Source of the DNA: Fervidibacillus halotolerans
Lineage (GTDB): Bacteria; Bacillota; Bacilli; Bacillales; Caldibacillaceae
Length of the DNA stretch: 64,000 nucleotides
NCBI RefSeq assembly: GCF_026547205.1
Contig: NZ_CP106877.1
Span: forward strand, 636,001-700,000
Direction of reading: 5' to 3'
Shown here one piece after another: positions 17,224 through 25,668 of the stretch. The translations under genes were made by a program, and so were the position numbers. A model generated the notes under the pieces. That model was not told where the DNA came from, did not search any database, and worked only from the letters and a program-made list of their open reading frames with translations. How positions within the stretch are numbered: the stretch's first letter is position 1; every line of letters starts with the position of its first letter.

Positions 17224-17919
17224 ATGGAATACGGTCAAAATGAGGTTGGTACCTTTATGCATCGGGTGAACCGTTTTATAGCGGAGGTAAGTATTCGGGG
17301 GAAGATTGAAAGGGTTCACGTGAAAAATACAGGACGGTTAAAGGAATTGCTAATAGAAGGTGCAACGGTTTTATTAGAAGAGGCTGATCATCCGAATCGG
17401 AAAACGAAATATTCCCTCGTTACGGTGAAAAAGGGAGACAAATGGGTAAATATCGATTCACAGGCACCGAACATCGTTGTATACGATGCTTTAATGAATA
17501 AAAAAATAAAAGAGTTTTCTTCGCTGGACATTTTTCGCGTGAAAAAAGAAGTTTATTTTAAAAAGTCACGTTTTGATCTGTTTTTTCAAGGGGAAAAGAC
17601 GAGAGGTTTTATCGAAATAAAAGGTGTCACCCTTGAAAATAACGGGGTTGCCATGTTTCCCGATGCACCGACTGTCCGAGGAACGAAACATATTTATGAA
17701 ATGGTGGAAGCGGTGGAGGAAGGATATATAGGGATTTTGTTTTTCCTCATTCAAATGGATGGATGCCGTGTCTTTTCTCCCAATAAAAGGATGGACCCGT
17801 CCTTTACAAAGGCCTTACTTGAAGCAAGGGAAGCAGGCGTTCACATCCTCGCCTACGACTCGATTGTTACAGAAAAAGGATTGACGATTGGAAAATCCAT
17901 TGGAGTTCAAATCGAATAA
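17224..17919 (+). CDS. sfsA: SfsA family DNA/RNA nuclease-like protein
   Basis: Full-length SfsA (231 residues from the chosen start), with an N-terminal OB-like region (HVKNTGRLKELLIEGATVLLE) and a C-terminal restriction-endonuclease-like core: SRFDLFF, then FIEIKGVTL with the E-x-K pair, then FPDAPTVRGTKH. First described as sugar fermentation stimulation protein A in E. coli; a nuclease role is inferred from the PD-(D/E)xK fold. ATG 17224 is preferred (GAGG at 17209, TTGGAG at 17214); an ATG at 17194 has no site. Divergent from sqr. Confidence 0.9.
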   Translation: MEYGQNEVGTFMHRVNRFIAEVSIRGKIERVHVKNTGRLKELLIEGATVLLEEADHPNRKTKYSLVTVKKGDKWVNIDSQAPNIVVYDALMNKKIKEFSSLDIFRVKKEVYFKKSRFDLFFQGEKTRGFIEIKGVTLENNGVAMFPDAPTVRGTKHIYEMVEAVEEGYIGILFFLIQMDGCRVFSPNKRMDPSFTKALLEAREAGVHILAYDSIVTEKGLTIGKSIGVQIE

Positions 17920-18403
17920 ATTGAAATAGCCCCAATGCAATTAAAAAAATAATATTTAGTTATAAGAACCTTTCTAGTATATTTTTCCATTTCCTTCGTT
18001 TTCGTATATTTTTCTTTTTTCCGTTTATCATAATAAGCGAAGGGAAATACCGATAAAAAAATGGGGTGTTTGCCATAGACCATTTACTCGTTTGTAAAGG
18101 AAGTTTGAATGTAATCGATTGAACACTCCCATTGGAGTAAAAGGATCAACGAACGATTACCATTGAGAAAATGTTTAATCGAAGTTGAATCAAATCGATG
18201 CATCATGCGTCATCCCCATGATCCATTTCCCTTCATAGGAGCAAGGTCGAGTATGGCCTTGCTCTTTTCCTTTTTATCAGAAGGGAAAATATCAGCTCGT
18301 TATAAAAATATTCCTGATACAAGTAAGGAACACTTTAATCAGGAACATCGATGGAAAGGCCATTCCTTTCGTTCAGGAGAAGAATGTAATGGAATCTATC
18401 TAT
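17920..18403 (+). other. intergenic region ending in a terminator
   Basis: No convincing gene is seen. An open frame from 18163 (85 codons) has no ribosome binding site and runs through the terminator hairpin at 18239-18264, so it is probably not expressed. Confidence 0.4.
18239..18270 (+). terminator. rho-independent terminator
   Basis: GAGCAAGG (18239-18246) pairs with CCTTGCTC (18257-18264), followed by TTTTCCTTTTT. It is oriented for plus-strand transcripts, presumably sfsA. Confidence 0.75.
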
Positions 18404-18895
18404 TTATGAAAAAAGATTGATCGGAGGAAGGCAGGAAATGGAGCAGAAACAGGAAGGGTCCACTTTTATATATATTCCTGTTCGATATAAATCTTTTACA
18501 TTTTCACAATCGATTTGTTCGTATGGATTACATGCTTCCATTGAACAACTACAATCATCTTCATGTTTGAAAGCTAACAATTCTAAAATGGCACAATCCT
18601 TTTTCAATCCTTTGATTCGAAATAGAAAGGTTGTAAAGCAGTGGTATTTTACTTCATTGCAACATTTGCACCGAAATGTCGTTACCCCATCGGATTTAAA
18701 TGGACATCCGTCCTTCGTATACAGGATAAAGGGAATTGTATTTTTTCGCTTTACACTCGGATTTAACAATTCGTTAATCGCAACTTCGCAACCATTTTTA
18801 CAAATTTCTTCACTTTCCCTTTGATACTGAAGGATTTCCTTTAATGTATCCCTTACACATTCGTAACAACTGATCGGGGAATTTTTCATTTCCAT
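18404..18895 (-). CDS. CotY/CotZ (ExsY) family spore coat protein
   Basis: A Cys-rich (18 Cys in 163 residues) structural protein of the outer spore coat/crust. It follows the CotY/CotZ template throughout: a Cys-anchored helix CYECVRDTLKEILQYQ, then CKNGCEVAINELLNPS, the diagnostic TIPFILYTKDG, FTTFLFRIKGLKKDCAILELL, and the C-terminal IYIKVDPSCFCSISCLPP. CotY-like proteins self-assemble into disulfide-linked lattices around the spore, made in the mother cell. GAAAGGAGTC precedes the ATG. The next upstream minus-strand gene, 142 bases away, is another Cys/His-rich putative coat protein. Which paralogue (CotY or CotZ) cannot be decided. Confidence 0.88.
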   Translation of the reverse strand: MEMKNSPISCYECVRDTLKEILQYQRESEEICKNGCEVAINELLNPSVKRKNTIPFILYTKDGCPFKSDGVTTFRCKCCNEVKYHCFTTFLFRIKGLKKDCAILELLAFKHEDDCSCSMEACNPYEQIDCENVKDLYRTGIYIKVDPSCFCSISCLPPINLFS

Positions 18896-19037
18896 AGACT
18901 CCTTTCGTTGCTTCCCTTTTTCAAATTAGACCGGATTTTCCGGATCATTCATTTTGAAAGAAGGAAGATTTATTAAACAATTGACAACATGAATGTGAAT
19001 CGGTGCGAAGGTAAGTGGCACAAGTAATCATATCCGA

Positions 19038-19436
19038 TTAGAAAGAGTCGATCCAATCGTTTCTATTTCGACATTTCCGTTTGGCGTCACAATGACAATG
19101 GCAATCACATCGTCGTTTTTTGCATTTTTTCTTATTGCAGTCAATCTTTTTATGTTTTTCTTCCATTAGGAGAATCATCACGATCTCTTTTAATATGATT
19201 TTTCGAAGGGTTTGATCAATGAATTCGAATAGTTGTAAAAGAGCCTTTTCGTCTTTATGGGAGGAGTTTTTAATCAGCATCGCTTCGGCTTCGAGGACTT
19301 TGGCTAGGGATTGTTCCATATTTGCAATGGATTTGATAAAAGAATGGTGATCGCTTTTATTCCTGTGCTTTAGTAGTGATTGATCTTCTAAGAAATCATC
19401 GAACAACTGACTTGGTTGGCGTTTTCGTTCGTTCAT
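19038..19436 (-). CDS. putative spore-surface protein with ME-LA/KEI helical module and Cys/His tail
   Basis: The 132-residue product has a helical module (FIKSIANMEQSLAKVLEAEA and later LRKIILKEIVMILLMEEK). The module resembles that of the two other small proteins of this locus (23007-23186 and the end of 24703-25404) and the helical segments of Bacillus exosporium collagen-like proteins. The C-terminus is basic and Cys/His-rich (KKKCKKRRCDCHCHCD), suiting metal binding or disulfide cross-linking. GAGGTG precedes the ATG. A sporulation-type -10 lies upstream and the CotY/Z gene downstream. The coat assignment rests on context and composition. Confidence 0.6.
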   Translation of the reverse strand: MNERKRQPSQLFDDFLEDQSLLKHRNKSDHHSFIKSIANMEQSLAKVLEAEAMLIKNSSHKDEKALLQLFEFIDQTLRKIILKEIVMILLMEEKHKKIDCNKKKCKKRRCDCHCHCDAKRKCRNRNDWIDSF

Positions 19437-19468
19437 CCCATTTCACCTCAAAAAACTGGAATCATTGT

Positions 19469-19497
19469 ATTGTATGCTTGGTGAAATAAGAACGTAT
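19469..19497 (-). promoter_or_regulatory. candidate sigma-E-type promoter
   Basis: On the minus strand CATACAAT (19476-19469) matches the sigma-E -10 consensus. ATA (19497-19495) lies 18 bases upstream in place of the -35, slightly long for the class. It sits 33 bases before the putative coat gene. Confidence 0.4.
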
Positions 19498-19727
19498 AAA
19501 CGGTTACCCCACATTTTGCAATGTCTTTCTTTACTGTCAAAACTCGAGTTTTTTTCACACATATATTGTGAATCATTCGGTTCTATAGAGAGGAATTTGC
19601 TGCAAACGATTGAATCAAATTGGCTTCTTGAATCCCTTGCTAGGCAAAATCGATGTAGGTGTCTAAAACGATCGGTTCGAATCATGGGATTTCTATCATT
19701 TAAAAAAGGAAGCCGACGGGAAAATAT

Positions 19728-20618
19728 TTAGAAGGGGATTCCAAATTTATTCATAAACCAATCGTCATCATACGTTCGTTTTTCAAAATATCTTTTTCTT
19801 TGTTCCAGCACATCACTTTTTAATAGTTCGCGAATGATTTGGTCTGGATTGGAATGTTTGATCTGTTTTTTACATTTTTCGATTCTTTTTTCATTAAAAT
19901 GACTATAGGCCATTCGCATGAAATTGTAATATACATCATCCCACGTGAAATGAAATGGAACCTCACTTCCTTTACGGAAAACGTGCTGAATTTTGACGTG
20001 GGGAATGACTGCACAACGATAGCCGAACAACCAAAGTTTCAAAGATATTTCATCATCATTTCTTCCCCAAACGCGAAACCCCCGATCAAAACCGCCAATA
20101 TCATCAAAGGTACTTTTTTTCATTGCTAAGCATCCTGCAGCTAAAAGGGGAGATTCAAACATTTTCCGTTTTGGTCCGTTCCATTTCACCTCTAAATTTT
20201 CGTTCCACGTATACCCATAGCCAATTGCTTGAGGATTTTTCGCGTTGGCAATTCCCGGATTCGTCGCGTCTGCCAATTTTTTTTCAATGGGATACAGTAG
20301 GCGATCGATCCAATACGGTTCAAAAAAAAGATGGGCATCGCAAAAGATGACGAATTTTCCCTTCGCCCGTTCAGCCCCAATATTCCTTGCCATCGCAACC
20401 CCCACATTGTCAGTAAACAAAACGTGAATCCGTTCGTCTTTATTCTTTCTTAGAAAATCACAACATCCGTCTGTTGAATGGTCATCGACGACAATGACTT
20501 CAAATGGGTATCGGGTTTTTGATTCAAATAAAGATTGAATGGTATTTTGAATATGAATACCTTCATTTTTCACGGGGATAATGATTGAAACGAGACCTCT
20601 TTTTTGTTTTTGATTCAA
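19728..20618 (-). CDS. family 2 glycosyltransferase resembling polypeptide GalNAc-transferases
   Basis: The 296-residue GT-A enzyme has SIIIPVKNEGIHIQNTIQSL, a VVDDHST nucleotide site, and the metal motif D94-A-H96 in FVIFCDAH. DxH is typical of eukaryotic polypeptide N-acetylgalactosaminyltransferases. It also has the matching acceptor region GGFDRGFRVWGRNDDEISLKLW and HVFRK (residues 212-216). The TTG at 20618 is the likely start because AAAGGGGGAG lies 5 bases upstream; an in-frame TTG at 20651 has no site. It is the third of three minus-strand glycosyltransferase genes in a spore-surface locus. It probably glycosylates a coat protein or starts a glycan; donor sugar unknown. Confidence 0.8.
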   Translation of the reverse strand: MNQKQKRGLVSIIIPVKNEGIHIQNTIQSLFESKTRYPFEVIVVDDHSTDGCCDFLRKNKDERIHVLFTDNVGVAMARNIGAERAKGKFVIFCDAHLFFEPYWIDRLLYPIEKKLADATNPGIANAKNPQAIGYGYTWNENLEVKWNGPKRKMFESPLLAAGCLAMKKSTFDDIGGFDRGFRVWGRNDDEISLKLWLFGYRCAVIPHVKIQHVFRKGSEVPFHFTWDDVYYNFMRMAYSHFNEKRIEKCKKQIKHSNPDQIIRELLKSDVLEQRKRYFEKRTYDDDWFMNKFGIPF

Positions 20619-20662
20619 AAGGACTCCCCCTTTTCCGTTCACTAGTTTCAATTACTAATGGA

Positions 20663-21592
20663 TTAATAAGATTGTAAAATATCCTCAACCATCTTTACGA
20701 ATTGTTTCACCCTTACTTCCGTGGAATGGTTTTTGCGTATAAATTCATAACCTTCGTCGGTAATCCTTTGTCGTTCTTTATCATTCTTCAAGTAATATTC
20801 AGCCTGTTCGAGGAAATTCGTTTCATCGATGGCGACAAAGTTTTTACCTGGGATAAAGCCTAAATCACGGAGTTCGTTACTATATGGAGCAAGCAGTAAC
20901 GTTTTACATGCGGGAGCTTCGAAATATTTTAAAATCGGATATTGGAAGATGGAATCACAAGTAAAAAAGATCTTTGCTTTGTTCAATTCCCTAGCATATC
21001 TTTCCCTTACAAAACCTTTCTGTTTTTTATCCATATATCGGGATGGGGGAGGCGGATGGTAGGTAAAGTTCGGATTATCTTTCAACGTTTCTTTTATTTT
21101 ATATCGAAGGGGATAGATCGATTTACTAATGGTTCCCATCATCAATAGATCGATTTCTTTCTTTTGATTGTAATCTTTATATAGATCCGTCGGTACATGC
21201 TGGGGTAACCATTTCATTCGATCGGAAAGTTCAGGAAATCGCCGATAAAAACTGTCTCGATAAACGGAAAAAATATGTTGTACATTGTCTTCCTTTACAG
21301 CCTTTCGAAATTGGTGGAGGTTGTGCAAGTCCATGACATAGACGCCAAAAGGGATGTGTAACGAATTTAATCCAGTAATTGGGGGACAAATTAACGGGTT
21401 AGACCGATAGTACATAATTAATATAAAATCCGGTTGAACTCGAAGTTTTTTTAAAATTTCATGGATGTTTCCCTCATTATGCCAAATGACAAGGTTTGTT
21501 ATTTTAGCCAATTCTCGTGCGAAATAATATTGTTTCGGGTTGTTCCACTTACGAAAATCACGCATAATTAATAGCAAATTCAATTTTTTCAA
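20663..21592 (-). CDS. CgeB-like glycosyltransferase
   Basis: The 309-residue product has a GT-B layout: an N-terminal Rossmann half (LNLLLIMRDFRKWNNPKQYY) and a C-terminal half with FFTCDSIFQYPILKYFEAPACKT, then the donor-site acidic region and the helix LRDLGFIPGKNFVAID. The C-terminal block resembles the glycosyl transferase family 1 domain of the spore maturation protein CgeB. It lacks signal or membrane segments. A 207-base gap with a hairpin separates it from the upstream GT4 gene. The GT2 gene starts 44 bases after its stop. It probably builds a spore-surface glycan; substrate unknown. Confidence 0.75.
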   Translation of the reverse strand: MKKLNLLLIMRDFRKWNNPKQYYFARELAKITNLVIWHNEGNIHEILKKLRVQPDFILIMYYRSNPLICPPITGLNSLHIPFGVYVMDLHNLHQFRKAVKEDNVQHIFSVYRDSFYRRFPELSDRMKWLPQHVPTDLYKDYNQKKEIDLLMMGTISKSIYPLRYKIKETLKDNPNFTYHPPPPSRYMDKKQKGFVRERYARELNKAKIFFTCDSIFQYPILKYFEAPACKTLLLAPYSNELRDLGFIPGKNFVAIDETNFLEQAEYYLKNDKERQRITDEGYEFIRKNHSTEVRVKQFVKMVEDILQSY

Positions 21593-21714
21593 ATTCTATT
21601 CGCCTTCCTTTGTTTGTGAGTAGGGAGGGGATCTATTTCTTACAACATATCTAAATATGTTCTTTTGAATCAAATTGAACAAAGTTTAAGGAATAAATGA
21701 AAGCAGTGGGGAAA

Positions 21715-21751
21715 TTAGATTACCAATGATGTTTTTCAATGGCTAATCTAA
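21715..21751 (-). promoter_or_regulatory. hairpin in the gap between two glycosyltransferase genes
   Basis: TTAGATTA plus CCA on one side pairs with TGG plus TAATCTAA on the other (21715-21751). The downstream run is only TTTCCCC, so it is a weak terminator at best and may attenuate or stabilise the transcript. Confidence 0.4.
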
Positions 21752-21799
21752 CATTTAAACCGTTGCAAAAAAATGTTCCCATTCTTTCCAACAAACTTC

Positions 21800-22681
21800 T
21801 CACGCCCAGTTTTTAACAATGGTTTTTCGAATTTCAATGGCCATTTTTTCTTTTACACTTTGATGGCGCATGATATATTGGATTGCTTTTCGAAATGCTG
21901 CAGGAGTTCGATCGACAATCATTCCGTTTTGATATGATTTGATAAGTTCAGGAACAATTCCCACTTTTGTTGAGATAATCGGAACTCCGCATGCAGCGGC
22001 TTCAAATACAGGTAGTGGTATGTGTTCTGATCGGCTTGCACAGAGAAAACAATCAAGCCCTTGATAATACGTAATCATTTCATCTCGGGAAACGAAATGT
22101 TCTGTTTTTGTACGGATATCAAGTTTCACCGGGAGGCCTAATAATGCTTTTTCAACAATATGATAACCTTTCAATTCGTTATCTTTTGATGATCCAACCC
22201 ATCCAACGGTGAAAACGGGATTCTCCTTCCGTTGCTTTAACGGTTTGAATTGATGAATATCCACACCGACCCGAGTTTTATGAACTGGACGATATCGGCT
22301 GAAACGTTCGACAAATTCATCACTAGCTGTATTGACTGCCCTTAGTCCCTTGAAAAACTGTAAAAATTTTTTTGACAATTGTTGATTTTGATTTTGGAAA
22401 AACCGAAATTGCCTTTCAGATGAGATGCCTGCTACGAGTTTATTCAAGGGGATTCCTTTCTGATAAAGGGAATGGGCCATAATCACCGCCATCGGATAAA
22501 TAAATTCGTACTGGTTCGCATCTTCCTTTTGTACTTCATGTTGATATTTTATATCTAATTGAACCCGGTTAGAGGGCATGGCCATCATATCCCGAGCATG
22601 GTGATCAAACGCCCAACCTGGTACATCTGGAACGAGTAATATTTTTCGAATATTTTCCCTTTCCTTTGTCATCCTCTTCAT
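21800..22681 (-). CDS. family 4 glycosyltransferase (GT-B)
   Basis: The 293-residue protein begins KILLVPDVPGWAFDHHARDM and carries the GT4 catalytic signature in its C-terminal half: VGWVGSSKDNELKGYHIVEK followed by EHIPLPVFEAAACGVPIIST, the E-x7-E nucleotide-sugar site. No membrane segment. It is the first gene of the minus-strand glycosyltransferase group and is 325 bases from the terminator of the dehydrogenase operon. The sequence SSERQFRFFQ in the acceptor half is not diagnostic. Acceptor and donor are unknown; a role in spore-surface glycan assembly follows from neighbours. Confidence 0.82.
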   Translation of the reverse strand: MKRMTKERENIRKILLVPDVPGWAFDHHARDMMAMPSNRVQLDIKYQHEVQKEDANQYEFIYPMAVIMAHSLYQKGIPLNKLVAGISSERQFRFFQNQNQQLSKKFLQFFKGLRAVNTASDEFVERFSRYRPVHKTRVGVDIHQFKPLKQRKENPVFTVGWVGSSKDNELKGYHIVEKALLGLPVKLDIRTKTEHFVSRDEMITYYQGLDCFLCASRSEHIPLPVFEAAACGVPIISTKVGIVPELIKSYQNGMIVDRTPAAFRKAIQYIMRHQSVKEKMAIEIRKTIVKNWA

Positions 22682-23006
22682 CCTTTGCTATCCTTTTGTC
22701 TCGCTAGTTTATACTATTCAGTGGGTATAAGTTGTTGCAGTTCATTATCCCAAATCAAAGGAAAAAAGGCGGAAAATAAACGGTCTGATTGCGATCGATT
22801 CAAATAACAATTTTTTTCGATGAAAGATCTGTTCGTTGGAATCGATTTTGTTTGGCGAGTTCTTTCTTTAAGAGTAAAAAAAGGTGTCTCAACCCCCGAA
22901 AAGGGAAGGGAAAAGACACCTGAATATGGAGAACATAGTCATCATTCCTTTGAGCAAAAGTTCGATATAGGAGATAGATATTTATACATGTTTTTCTATT
23001 ATTTCA
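22682..23006 (-). other. intergenic region between two minus-strand units
   Basis: It contains the terminator of the dehydrogenase operon (22874-22921) and presumably the promoter of the glycosyltransferase group nearer 22700. A plus-strand open frame at 22820 has no start signal and crosses the terminator. Confidence 0.4.
22874..22921 (-). terminator. terminator of the UDP-sugar dehydrogenase/small coat protein operon
   Basis: Minus strand AGGTGTCT (22921-22914) pairs with AGACACCT (22889-22882), followed by TTTTTTT. Confidence 0.8.
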
Positions 23007-23186
23007 TTACTCTAAAGATAGAGCTTCATCTAATAGCAACTCTAAAATAATTTCTTTTTTTATAATTAAGCGTAAGATTGCTTCGATTTGCTCCGGTGTA
23101 CCATAAGCATTCGCTGCTTCTAAAGCTGCAGCCAACGCCCCTTCCATTTGTGCAATTGCGTCGATTAAATTTTCCTTCCCATTCAT
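23007..23186 (-). CDS. 59-aa ME-LA/KEI helical module protein, spore-surface candidate
   Basis: This short gene starts at an ATG preceded by AAGGAGAG, 16 bases after the stop of the dehydrogenase gene, and ends before a terminator. The product is almost only the helical module: LIDAIAQMEGALAAALEAAN, then YGTPEQIEAILRLIIKKEII and LELLLDEALSLE. It matches the C-terminal 50 residues of the Thr-Pro-rich coat protein at 24703-25404 (I-x2-ME-x-ALA-x2-L, YG, LII-x-KEI-x-L-x-LL). It may be a docking or oligomerisation partner of that protein. No function is known. Confidence 0.75.
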   Translation of the reverse strand: MNGKENLIDAIAQMEGALAAALEAANAYGTPEQIEAILRLIIKKEIILELLLDEALSLE

Positions 23187-23202
23187 CAGTTTTCTCTCCT
23201 TT

Positions 23203-24465
23203 TCATATAATCGAGTTGTTTGGAGTGGTAGACTTAAACTTTTTTAATGCATTTTTCGGATCGATAACCTTTCTTGCATGTTTCAAAATGAATTCGTACG
23301 GAAGCATTCGGTGATCGGTTAAGATTAATGTGCAATCCGACTCCTTTAATTTTTCCTCTGAAATGGTAGAGGAGTGGAGAAGGTGATTTTCAATATGAAT
23401 AAAAGGAACATACGGATCATGGTACGTGATGGATGCTCCTAATTTGACCAAACGCTCAATGATTTCTATCGCTTTTGATTCACGAATGTCATTCACATCC
23501 CTTTTATACGTAACGCCGATGATAAAAAGCTTTGATTTCGATAACGGTTTGTTTAAAGCTGCTGTTACTTTATGAATGATGTAATCAGGCATTTCCTTGT
23601 TGATCATTTCTGCACTTTCAATCATGGTCAAACGTTTTCCAATCATCTCTGCTTTCCATCTCAAAAAAACAGGATCGACAGGAATACAATGTCCTCCTGC
23701 ACCAATACCCGGTTCAAAAGGTGTAAAGCCAAAGGGTTTTGTTTTACATGCTTCAATGACTTCCCACGGATCGAGATTCATTTTTTCACACAACATGGCC
23801 ATTTCATTAATAAATGAAATGTTGATCAATCTTTGTGCGTTTTCGATCAGTTTTGCCATTTCAGCAGCCTTCGGACTGGATACTGGAACGATTTTCCGAA
23901 AGACGGTTCGATACAATGATTGCGCCTTTTTTGTACAAACATCGGTTACCCCTCCGATGATTTTTGGAATCTCTTCAGGCAAATATGTTTTTTGTCCCGG
24001 ATCGATTCGTTCGGGAGAATAGGCTAAATAAAAATCTTTACCGACAATAAATCCTCTGCTTTCAATTTTAGGCATAATGATTTCTTCTGTCGTTCCCGGA
24101 TAAGTAGAACTTTCTAAAATCATCAGTTGATCTTTGTTTAAATAGGGTAAACAGGAACAGACGGCTTCGTCAATGTAAGAAATATTTGGTTCTCCTTCTT
24201 TTGTCAAAGGAGTCGGAACACATAAAATGATTGTTTCTGCCTCTTTTACAAAAGAAAAGGAAGAATCGACATGGAAACGGTTCGATGCCCGAATCGATTG
24301 AAGATCGTCACTTTCCACATCACTGATAAAACTTTTTCCTTGTTTGATTAAATTGATTTTATTTTTGTCTGTATCGATTCCATAGACGGTGTGTCCTTTT
24401 TTATGAAATAAAAGTGCCAAGGGTAAACCGACGTAGCCTAGACCGATAATGGCGACTTTTGCCAA
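23203..24465 (-). CDS. nucleotide-sugar dehydrogenase (UDP-GlcNAc/ManNAc 6-dehydrogenase type)
   Basis: An NAD-dependent four-electron oxidation of a UDP-hexose(amine) to the uronate. The 420-residue protein has the N-terminal NAD motif GLGYVGLPLAL, the middle AYSPERIDPG and ENAQRLINISFINEMA helices, the catalytic C260 in GIGAGGHCIPVDP, and a C-terminal UDP-binding domain with VTYKRDVNDIRESKA. GHCIPVDP and the overall pattern fit the TviB/WbpA group better than UDP-glucose dehydrogenases. Start is TTG 24465 after GAAGGTG; a longer frame to 24603 is unsupported. It probably supplies an acidic sugar for the spore-surface glycan. Confidence 0.85.
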   Translation of the reverse strand: MAKVAIIGLGYVGLPLALLFHKKGHTVYGIDTDKNKINLIKQGKSFISDVESDDLQSIRASNRFHVDSSFSFVKEAETIILCVPTPLTKEGEPNISYIDEAVCSCLPYLNKDQLMILESSTYPGTTEEIIMPKIESRGFIVGKDFYLAYSPERIDPGQKTYLPEEIPKIIGGVTDVCTKKAQSLYRTVFRKIVPVSSPKAAEMAKLIENAQRLINISFINEMAMLCEKMNLDPWEVIEACKTKPFGFTPFEPGIGAGGHCIPVDPVFLRWKAEMIGKRLTMIESAEMINKEMPDYIIHKVTAALNKPLSKSKLFIIGVTYKRDVNDIRESKAIEIIERLVKLGASITYHDPYVPFIHIENHLLHSSTISEEKLKESDCTLILTDHRMLPYEFILKHARKVIDPKNALKKFKSTTPNNSII

Positions 24466-24611
24466 ATTGAGTTCACCTTCTTTCTTGGTAAACAATATAT
24501 GGACATCGACATGTGAGGGAAACGGCGAAAGCGGAAGGGAAGATAGGCATGTTTTTAACGGGATGAAAAGATTAGTGAAAATAGGGAACCTCCCTATGAC
24601 CATTCGTCCAA

Positions 24612-24638
24612 ACCCCTTTTTGGAAAGGACATATTTTG
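24612..24638 (+). promoter_or_regulatory. sigma-K-type promoter of the Thr-Pro coat protein gene
   Basis: AC (24612-24613), exactly 16 bases, then CATATTTT (24630-24637) fit the sigma-K consensus AC-N16-CATAnnnT, the late mother-cell factor that drives coat genes. It lies 65 bases before the start codon. Confidence 0.6.
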
Positions 24639-24702
24639 TATTGAAGGGACAGATTTATAGGGGAGATTGCTTGAAAAAACGGAAAAAGAAGGAGAGTGAC
24701 AT

Positions 24703-25404
24703 ATGGTTTGTAATGCGACATTAACCGGTTCCGTAGAGGGATTCCCCTTATCTGCAACCGTGACCACAGAAGTGATCAATAGTGGTCAAAGTATTCGGTT
24801 TGAAGTGACGAATTTGACGCCTGGAACGTTAATTGATGAGTTTTTTATTGAGTTGGATGGCCCCTTTTTGAATGGATTAATGATGGGGATTGGAACGGAG
24901 GAGGATTGGTATTTCGAGTCAGACCCGGACTTTATAACACCTGCTTCCTGTGGCCAGTTCCGTTACAAATTTGGAACGAATGTACCGGACGCGAGGATTG
25001 CCTTTAATCAAACGGCTACCTTTTTTTTAGCAGCACCGATTCCCGGGACGTTTACAGAAGATGTACTAGATGGAGAACAGGCATGTGTTCGTGTTCAACA
25101 AGTTGGACCAAACGGGGAATTAAGCGGATGCGCCTGTGGTCCGTACAATTGTCTAGAGCCGACTCCAACCCCCACACCGACACCAGCGCCCACACCAACT
25201 CCCACACCTAGTCCACCTATATTGGATTGTCCAATGATGGAATCCATTATCGATATGGAAGCTGCCCTAGCAGAAACGTTAAATATCTTTGTACAGTACG
25301 GCGATTTGGATGCCTTAACGAGAGTAACGAAATTAATCATCGAGAAGGAAATTTTACTAGGATTGTTAGCGAATCGATGCTCCCAAATGGAAGAAGATGG
25401 ATAG
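24703..25404 (+). CDS. Thr-Pro-rich spore-surface protein with C-terminal helical module
   Basis: A 233-residue, three-part protein. Residues 1-150 are a predicted beta-sandwich (SIRFEVTNLTPGTLIDEFFI and similar alternating strands) with six Cys in all and no signal peptide. Residues 153-172 are a TP/AP repeat (PTPTPTPTPAPTPT), a mucin-like, potentially O-glycosylated linker. Residues 178-225 are the ME-LA/KEI module shared with two neighbours. AAGAAGGAGAG precedes the ATG, and a sigma-K-like promoter lies upstream. Absence of a secretion signal fits mother-cell synthesis and assembly onto the spore. Adjacent sugar genes suggest it is the glycosylated product. Confidence 0.7.
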   Translation: MVCNATLTGSVEGFPLSATVTTEVINSGQSIRFEVTNLTPGTLIDEFFIELDGPFLNGLMMGIGTEEDWYFESDPDFITPASCGQFRYKFGTNVPDARIAFNQTATFFLAAPIPGTFTEDVLDGEQACVRVQQVGPNGELSGCACGPYNCLEPTPTPTPTPAPTPTPTPSPPILDCPMMESIIDMEAALAETLNIFVQYGDLDALTRVTKLIIEKEILLGLLANRCSQMEEDG

Positions 25405-25668
25405 GATGAATGTAAATAATTTAGTGAAGATGTATAAAAACGTTGAACCTTTGCAGCCTTTTATATGATTTTTTGAGAGAAAAGTTGACGGCTTATGGAA
25501 TGTGATAAAAATTGGTGATCAGTTCAATTAGGCGGACATGCAAACATCATCATTTTAAAATGATCAATTTTGACAAATGAATTTGTTTTAAAAAAGTTTC
25601 CATACACGTGGATGTATATAAAAAATTCCAACCATTACAAAGAAAGCTAAGAATTTGGAGGAAATCTC

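Noticed and set aside
18163-18420. 85-codon frame upstream of the CotY/Z gene
   Set aside because: No start signal, and it crosses a good terminator hairpin; composition is not protein-like.
19443-19685. 80-codon minus frame before the putative coat protein
   Set aside because: No ribosome binding site, and it overlaps the predicted sporulation promoter.
25140-25212. CCCACACC-rich direct repeat, possible tandem repeat or CRISPR
   Set aside because: It is the codon-level repeat encoding Thr-Pro in the coat protein; there are no spacers.
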